DNA of 9,930 bases. Source: Donghicola sp036139795 (GTDB taxonomy: Bacteria; Pseudomonadota; Alphaproteobacteria; Rhodobacterales; Rhodobacteraceae). Below the pieces are notes generated by a model. The model did no database searches. It was not told the DNA's origin and worked only from the letters and a program-made list of their open reading frames with translations. The position numbers and the translations under genes are program-made. Shown here in pieces: positions 9,048-9,930 of this stretch (positions within the stretch are counted from its first letter, which is position 1; the number at the start of each line of letters is the position of its first letter). The stretch spans positions 1 through 9,930 of the forward strand of contig JAYZYX010000024.1 of NCBI GenBank assembly GCA_036139795.1. The letters are read 5' to 3'.

Positions 9048-9379
9048 AGTTTTGCCCCCACTGGCGCATCCTTATCCGGAACCGCCAGCACAACTGCATC
9101 ATCCGCATCATGAAAGCCTAGAACCAGCACTTCGGACATAAACTTGCCGATCTGGCGCGGGGGAAAGTTCACCACGGCCATGACCTTCCGCCCCACCAGT
9201 TCCTCTGCAGTGTAATGCACGGTGATCTGCGCGCTGGATCGCTTTTCACCAATCTCCGCTCCAAAATCGATCCAGAGCTTGATGGCGGGCTTGCGTGCCT
9301 CGGGGTATGGCTCGGCGCGGGTGACCTCGCCCACGCGGATATCGACTTTGGCGAAATCGTCGTAAGAAATCTCAGCCAC
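9041..9379 (-). CDS. csaA: CsaA-like tRNA-binding domain protein
   Basis: Small OB-fold protein of the EMAP-II/Arc1p tRNA-binding family. In Bacillus subtilis CsaA has been described as a secretion-related chaperone, and the E. coli relative YgjH as a tRNA-binding protein; the role here is unproven. The 112-residue length fits (about 110 in both). Conserved blocks are DFAKVDIRVGEV (8-19), EARKPAIKLWIDFG (27-40), SSAQIT (48-53) and NFPPRQIGKFMSEVLVLG (71-88). It starts at GTG (9377-9379), 7 nt after GGGAG, and that start overlaps the proC stop by 8 nt. Its own stop overlaps the dehydrogenase start by 7 nt. The three-gene overlap indicates one mRNA. Confidence 0.93.
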   Translation of the reverse strand: MAEISYDDFAKVDIRVGEVTRAEPYPEARKPAIKLWIDFGAEIGEKRSSAQITVHYTAEELVGRKVMAVVNFPPRQIGKFMSEVLVLGFHDADDAVVLAVPDKDAPVGAKLC

Positions 9380-9930
9380 GGCCCAACTCCCGACTGCGAT
9401 CTGCCGCTGCTTTCACGGTCGCGCGGATCAGGGGCGGCAATCCGGCCCCCTCATCCATCAACACCTCAAGCCCCGCCTGCGTGGTGCCATTGGGGCTGGT
9501 CACATTCACGCGCAATTGGCTTGGGCTATCGTCTGACCCTTCGGCCAAAGCGCCCGCCCCTGCCACAGTTGCCTGAGCCAGTTTCATCGCCAATTCGGGC
9601 GACAACCCTTCGGCCTCGCCTGCGGCGGCCAGACATTCGATCATGTGGAACACATAGGCAGGACCTGAACCCGACAGCGCCGTCACCGCATCCATTTGCG
9701 CTTCGGCCTCAAGCCGCACAGTCTGGCCCACGGCCTGCAACAGAGCCTCGGACAGGGACATCTGTTCTTCGGTGACAAAGCTGTTGCCGATCAGCGCCGT
9801 GATCCCCTGCCCCACGGCGGCAGGCGTGTTGGGCATACAGCGCACGATGGGGCTGCCATCGCCCAAAGCAGCCTCATAGGCCGCCAAAGGCGTGCCCGCC
9901 GCGACCGAGACGAACAGCGTCCCACCGCCG
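9372..9930 (-). CDS. proC: Pyrroline-5-carboxylate reductase, 5' end cut by the window
   Basis: Reduces 1-pyrroline-5-carboxylate to L-proline with NAD(P)H, the last step of proline synthesis. About 185 C-terminal residues are visible of a usual 265-280; the missing N-terminus would hold the Rossmann GxGxMA motif. The reading frame runs open to the right edge (GGGTLFVSVAAGTP at the edge), so a TTG at 9887 is internal and not a start. Family blocks present are IVRCMPNTPAAVGQGIT, SGSGPAYVF, the EAEGLSPELAMKLA helix, and the ProC signature VTSPNGTTQAGLEVLM about 40 residues before the end. The stop TGA (9372-9374) overlaps the csaA GTG by 8 nt, making proC the promoter-proximal gene seen in this operon. 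Confidence 0.96.
   Translation of the reverse strand, partial: GGGTLFVSVAAGTPLAAYEAALGDGSPIVRCMPNTPAAVGQGITALIGNSFVTEEQMSLSEALLQAVGQTVRLEAEAQMDAVTALSGSGPAYVFHMIECLAAAGEAEGLSPELAMKLAQATVAGAGALAEGSDDSPSQLRVNVTSPNGTTQAGLEVLMDEGAGLPPLIRATVKAAADRSRELGRG

Overview
The window looks like chromosome from a Rhodobacterales (Roseobacter-group) alphaproteobacterium. Most genes are GC-rich (about 63-70% in the 60-base lines I counted), the housekeeping proteins resemble those of that order, and an intergenic motif that I associate with these genomes is present near 8035. The lineage call is inference from remembered family resemblance, not from a database search.

Layout. 5-1722 (minus): a pabB-pabC pair for folate precursor (4-aminobenzoate) synthesis, with a 46-nt overlap and a probable TTG start for pabB. 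1723-1968: divergent promoter region. 1969-5301 (plus): carB, the large subunit of carbamoyl-phosphate synthase, ending in a strong intrinsic terminator with a UUCG tetraloop. About 5310-6854: an AT-rich island (roughly 35-42% GC in sampled lines) that carries one gene, an Escherichia coli-type dGTPase (dgt, minus), convergent with carB. 6855-7301 (minus): an orphan ribbon-helix-helix protein resembling BrnA antitoxins (DUF4415). 7302-7433: divergent control region with a palindrome and a one-helical-turn direct repeat. 7434-8027 (plus): thymidine kinase tdk. 8028-8098: tail-to-tail junction with two perfect hairpins. 8097 to the right edge (minus): an overlapping operon in the order proC (cut by the window), csaA-like tRNA-binding protein, D-2-hydroxyacid dehydrogenase.

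Function. Several genes touch nucleotide supply: carB (carbamoyl phosphate for pyrimidines and arginine), dgt (destroys dGTP) and tdk (thymidine salvage). pabB and pabC feed folate, which thymidylate synthesis needs. The grouping may be chance. The part most likely to be accessory is the dGTPase island, because its composition differs sharply from both flanks and some dGTPases of this family act in anti-phage defence by draining dNTPs. I see no mobile element, integrase, tRNA, rRNA or CRISPR array. Apart from the dGTPase island and the RHH/tdk control region, this is ordinary core chromosome, and I do not see a convincing undescribed multi-gene system.
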